Shown here one piece after another: positions 61,296 through 64,000 of a DNA stretch of 64,000 nt. The translations under genes were made by a program, and so were the position numbers. The notes beneath the pieces were generated by a model. It was given only the letters and a program-made list of their open reading frames with translations. It had not been told where the DNA came from and did not search any database. The first letter of the stretch is position 1. The number at the start of each line of letters is the position of its first letter. This stretch comes from CAYUYV01 sp050331455 (GTDB lineage Bacteria > Pseudomonadota > Alphaproteobacteria > JAJFIK01): contig JBHJGV010000073.1 in assembly GCA_050331455.1 (NCBI GenBank), positions 14,591-78,590 of the forward strand, written 5' to 3'.

Positions 61296-61561
61296 TGTGG
61301 CGCCAAATCATGTACCATCGGTCGGGCTTTGCCGTTTCGTATCGCGCACCGCAGACCCGCCGGATGAACCTGTGGAATCCTAATGGTTTCAGCCGAATCT
61401 GACCATACCTTTGTGTTACCTGTCCTCGCATGCGCGAACGGGCACGCGGGAGGCGGGCCGCCTCCGGAGCGCAGCGCTCTGATTTTGGCGGAGTCTTTTG
61501 CGCGCCGTGCCTCCCCCCTCCTGGGCCTGCTTCGCCCCCGTCCCCGCCAAGACAAGGAATT

Positions 61562-62332
61562 ATGGCCGTGATTCGCTTCGAGAATGTGGGCATGCGCTAT
61601 GGCCTGGGACCGGAAGTGCTGCGTGATGTCACCTTCGATCTGGAACCGGGCACCTTTCACATTCTCACAGGCGCCTCGGGGGCGGGGAAGACCTCCCTGC
61701 TCAAGCTCATGTATCTGGCGCACCGCCCCTCCCGGGGGTTGATCAGCATGTTCGGGCGGGATCTTGCCACCCTGCCGCGCCGGGACATGCCGCTGATGCG
61801 CCGGCGCATCGGCGTGATCTTCCAGGAATTCCGCCTGCTGGAGCATCTGACCGCCTTCGAGAATGTGGCTCTGCCCCTGCGCATCGCGAAAATCCCGCCC
61901 CAGGACTATGAGGAGGACGTGCGCGAGCTCCTCACCTGGGTCGGCCTGGGGGATCGCATCGAGGCACGCCCGCCCACGCTATCCGGCGGGGAGAAGCAGC
62001 GGGTGGCCATCGCCCGCGCCGTGGTGGCCAAGCCCGATCTGATCCTCGCCGACGAGCCCACGGGGAATGTGGACCCCCAAATGGGGCGGCGCCTGCTGCA
62101 TCTGTTTCTGGAGCTGAACGAGTTGGGGACGACTGTTCTCGTCGCCACCCACGACACGGCCCTGGTGGACGATGTGGGCGGCCCCAATCTGCATATCGAG
62201 GCCGGCCGCCTGACCCAGCTCAAGCGCAGCACCCAGGGTCTGCGCCCCGGTCCCAAATCACCGGGCATACCGGCACCGCCACCGGAGATGGTTCACCGCC
62301 CTGCGCCCATGGACTGGAGAGAGCCCCAATGA
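61562..62332 (+). CDS. ftsE: Cell-division ATP-binding protein FtsE
   Basis: FtsE is the ABC ATPase that, with FtsX, activates peptidoglycan hydrolases at the septum. The 256-residue product starts at ATG 61562 (MAVIRFENVGMRYG) with aagga upstream; the longer open frame is not needed. It has a Walker A GASGAGKTSLLKL, a Q-loop FQEFRLL, a signature LSGGEKQRVAIARA, a Walker B LILADEPTGNVD and a switch His in ATHD. The last ~35 residues are a Pro-rich tail. It overlaps ftsX by 4 bases. Confidence 0.96.
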   Translation: MAVIRFENVGMRYGLGPEVLRDVTFDLEPGTFHILTGASGAGKTSLLKLMYLAHRPSRGLISMFGRDLATLPRRDMPLMRRRIGVIFQEFRLLEHLTAFENVALPLRIAKIPPQDYEEDVRELLTWVGLGDRIEARPPTLSGGEKQRVAIARAVVAKPDLILADEPTGNVDPQMGRRLLHLFLELNELGTTVLVATHDTALVDDVGGPNLHIEAGRLTQLKRSTQGLRPGPKSPGIPAPPPEMVHRPAPMDWREPQ

Positions 62333-63273
62333 TCGGTGTGGATCGCATGGACGGCGTGGGCCTCACGCTTGCGTCGCGGGTCAAGGGCATGGCACGGCCC
62401 TCCAAAACCGTGATCCCCTCCACCACCACGGGCGGGCGGTCGCTTTATGCGGTGATCGCCATCATGTGCTTCCTGGCGAGCCTTGCCCTGGGCCTGACCC
62501 TGTCGGTGCGTCAGACGGCCGGCACCTATGCCAGCGACCTGTCCAGAGCGATCACAGTGCAGATCAAGCCGAACGATGCGGCCGATCCCACACTCCAGAT
62601 GTCCCTGGTGCTGGATATTCTGCGCGGCACGCCGGGGCTGTATGATATCAAGGCCCTGAGCACCGAGGAAGCGGCCGCCCTGGTGGAGCCCCATATCGGG
62701 CGCGGCAATCTGCCGAAGGATCTGCAGATGCCCCAGATCGTGACCGTGCGCCTCGACAACAAGCAGACCTCGGAAGCCGCCATCAAGCGGCTGGGGGAAA
62801 AACTCAGCAGCGACGTGCCCGGCGCCTCCCTTAACGACCATTCCCAATGGAAGTCGCGCCTTTTAGGCTTCTCGACATCGCTCCAGGCCCTGTGCATGGC
62901 GGCGCTGGGGTTGATCGTGATCGCCGCGATCGCCATCGTGGCCTTTGCCACCCGCGCGGCCATGGCAACCAACCGCCAGATCGTGGAAGTGCTGCATTTG
63001 ATCGGCGCCAAGGACGGCTTCATCGCCGCGGAATTCCAGGGCCATTTTGTACGCCTGGGCCTGTGGGCCGGCCTGTGCGGGGCGGTCTGCGCCGCCCTGA
63101 CCCTGTGGGGCGTCGGCCGTTTCGTGAATGCCGGCACGGAATATTTCATCCCCGGTCTTACCCTGGGTCTCGACGCCTACGGGTCCTTGTTGCTGGTGCC
63201 GCTGCTCAGCGCGCTGGTGTCCATGGTGACCGCCCGTCTCACGGCCCTATCGGTGGTCGGCCGCGTCATGTAA
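62329..63273 (+). CDS. ftsX: Cell-division membrane protein FtsX
   Basis: A 314-residue membrane partner of FtsE. One span near residue 40-60 is followed by a ~110-residue periplasmic loop (TAGTYASDLSRAITVQIKPN...) and three C-terminal spans in the usual FtsX pattern. It includes RQIVEVLHLIGAKDGFIAAE, a typical conserved loop. ATG 62329 overlaps the ftsE stop. Confidence 0.94.
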   Translation: MIGVDRMDGVGLTLASRVKGMARPSKTVIPSTTTGGRSLYAVIAIMCFLASLALGLTLSVRQTAGTYASDLSRAITVQIKPNDAADPTLQMSLVLDILRGTPGLYDIKALSTEEAAALVEPHIGRGNLPKDLQMPQIVTVRLDNKQTSEAAIKRLGEKLSSDVPGASLNDHSQWKSRLLGFSTSLQALCMAALGLIVIAAIAIVAFATRAAMATNRQIVEVLHLIGAKDGFIAAEFQGHFVRLGLWAGLCGAVCAALTLWGVGRFVNAGTEYFIPGLTLGLDAYGSLLLVPLLSALVSMVTARLTALSVVGRVM

Positions 63274-63320
63274 GCTCCTGCCGTGAGGGCAGGCTGAGGG
63301 TGTTGAACAGGCAAAGGCGA

Positions 63321-64000
63321 ATGGCTGTGAAACGGTTGTTTTCCGGACGCTCCAGGGGCCTTTCAGACCGTCCTGGTCTTGTGGCGCCGGGTCTGAATTC
63401 TACGCCGAGGCGGCTCTTCAGGCGCCGCCGTGCGCCTCTGCTGCGTCTTTTTCTCATGGTGACCGGGCTTCTCGCGATCGCTTGGCTGGTTGGCCTTGCG
63501 ATCTTCATGGCAAGTGTGCCGCGCGAGCCCAGCACCACATTCACCCGGGCAGATGGCATTGTCGTGCTGACCGGGGGCGACTACCGGCTGGCCGAGGCCA
63601 TGCGCCTCCTCTCGGATCGGCGCGGCCAGCGCTTGCTCATCTCCGGCGTGAATGCGAACACCAGCCGCTCGGATGTGCTCGACCGCTTCGGCGCGGATCG
63701 GGCCGAGCGCCTCGAGTGCTGCGTCGATCTGGACCGGGCGGCCATGGACACGCGCGGCAATGCCGAGGAAACCGGTCGCTGGGCCCGGGCCCACGGGTTC
63801 GGCTCACTGATCGTCGTCACGGCGAATTACCATATGCCGCGCAGCCTGATGGAAATGCGCCGCAGCCTGCCCGGCGTCACCCTGATCCCCCATCCGGTGT
63901 TTCCGCCCGGTTGCGGGCCCACGACCCGTTGGGAGTGGTCCGTGGCCGGCCGCCTGATCGTGGGCGAGTATCTGAAATTCTGCGCCAGCCTTCTTCTGCC
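63321..64000 (+). CDS. YdcF/ElyC-like DUF218 membrane protein (3' truncated by window edge)
   Basis: The frame is open from ATG 63321 (aaagg upstream) to the window end, about 226 residues. A basic N-terminal region is followed by one membrane span (LMVTGLLAIAWLVGLAIFMA) and a DUF218 domain: ADGIVVLTGGDYRLAEAMRL, LLISGVNANTSRSDVL, TRGNAEETGRWARAHGF and VVTANYHMPRSLMEM. DUF218 proteins such as ElyC act in envelope biogenesis. It follows ftsEX by 47 bases on the same strand. Confidence 0.9.
   Translation, partial: MAVKRLFSGRSRGLSDRPGLVAPGLNSTPRRLFRRRRAPLLRLFLMVTGLLAIAWLVGLAIFMASVPREPSTTFTRADGIVVLTGGDYRLAEAMRLLSDRRGQRLLISGVNANTSRSDVLDRFGADRAERLECCVDLDRAAMDTRGNAEETGRWARAHGFGSLIVVTANYHMPRSLMEMRRSLPGVTLIPHPVFPPGCGPTTRWEWSVAGRLIVGEYLKFCASLLL

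Noticed and set aside
1..64000. tRNA, rRNA, insertion sequence, integrase or prophage genes
   Set aside because: No transposase, integrase or phage frame and no cloverleaf-like or rRNA-like sequence was recognised; a tRNA scan was not possible.

Overview
The window looks like a chromosomal segment of a GC-rich alphaproteobacterium that makes bacteriochlorophyll. The left end (about 1-9700) is the right half of a photosynthesis gene cluster in the common alphaproteobacterial order bchH-bchL-bchM-lhaA-puhA-puhB-puhC-orf-acsF-puhE-hemA. It has an oxygen-dependent AcsF cyclase, which suggests an aerobic or microaerobic phototroph. A TonB-dependent receptor with a 'VTGSRI' plug start, a CYP153-type P450 and a very acidic secreted-type protease point to an aquatic, possibly salt-adapted organism. 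I cannot name the species from sequence alone.

Layout. 2-10809: tightly coupled bacteriochlorophyll and reaction-centre assembly genes (many ATGA/TGATG overlaps), ending with hemA and followed by hemC. 10913-16010: a fused two-domain peptide ABC ATPase, a truncated VOC-family fragment, a coiled-coil periplasmic protein and a divergent peptide-binding lipoprotein. 16071-19749: a TonB-dependent receptor with its own promoter-like sequence, an odd repeat-encoding leader and a clear terminator. 19755-30706 (minus): yhaN/yhaO-like repair nuclease genes downstream of the rod-shape genes mreB-mreC-mreD-mrdA-rodA. 31227-33233 (minus): a von Willebrand A protein with five 86-residue repeats. 33486-37049: an orphan ACT-domain gene, miaA, a frameshifted serB and purC. 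37332-39842: a large acidic S8/S53-superfamily protease with a cellulose-binding-like tail. 40338-46971 (minus): a sugar:cation symporter, a secreted isoaspartyl peptidase/asparaginase, a GH13 alpha-glucosidase, an alpha/beta hydrolase and CYP153. 47221-49281: a phosphoesterase lipoprotein. 49397-53394 (minus): degP-type protease with the hflK-hflC membrane protease regulators, a quality-control module. 53743-59191: mrp, a nucleotidyltransferase-like protein, two short-chain dehydrogenases and a GntP permease. 59265-64000: ruvX behind a tiny coupled ORF, hpt, a zinc-ribbon membrane protein, ftsE-ftsX and the start of a YdcF-type gene.

How the genes work together. hemA and hemC supply tetrapyrrole precursors to the bch genes, and LhaA and PuhA/B/C/E assemble the reaction centre. 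MreBCD, PBP2 and RodA form one elongation machine, with FtsEX as a division-stage counterpart at the other end. The 40-45 kb block looks like a glucoside uptake and hydrolysis unit.

A recurrent oddity is a set of short perfect tandem duplications (period 12-18 bp), most of them in intergenic DNA or gene edges. No tRNA, rRNA, CRISPR array, insertion sequence, integrase or phage gene was seen.
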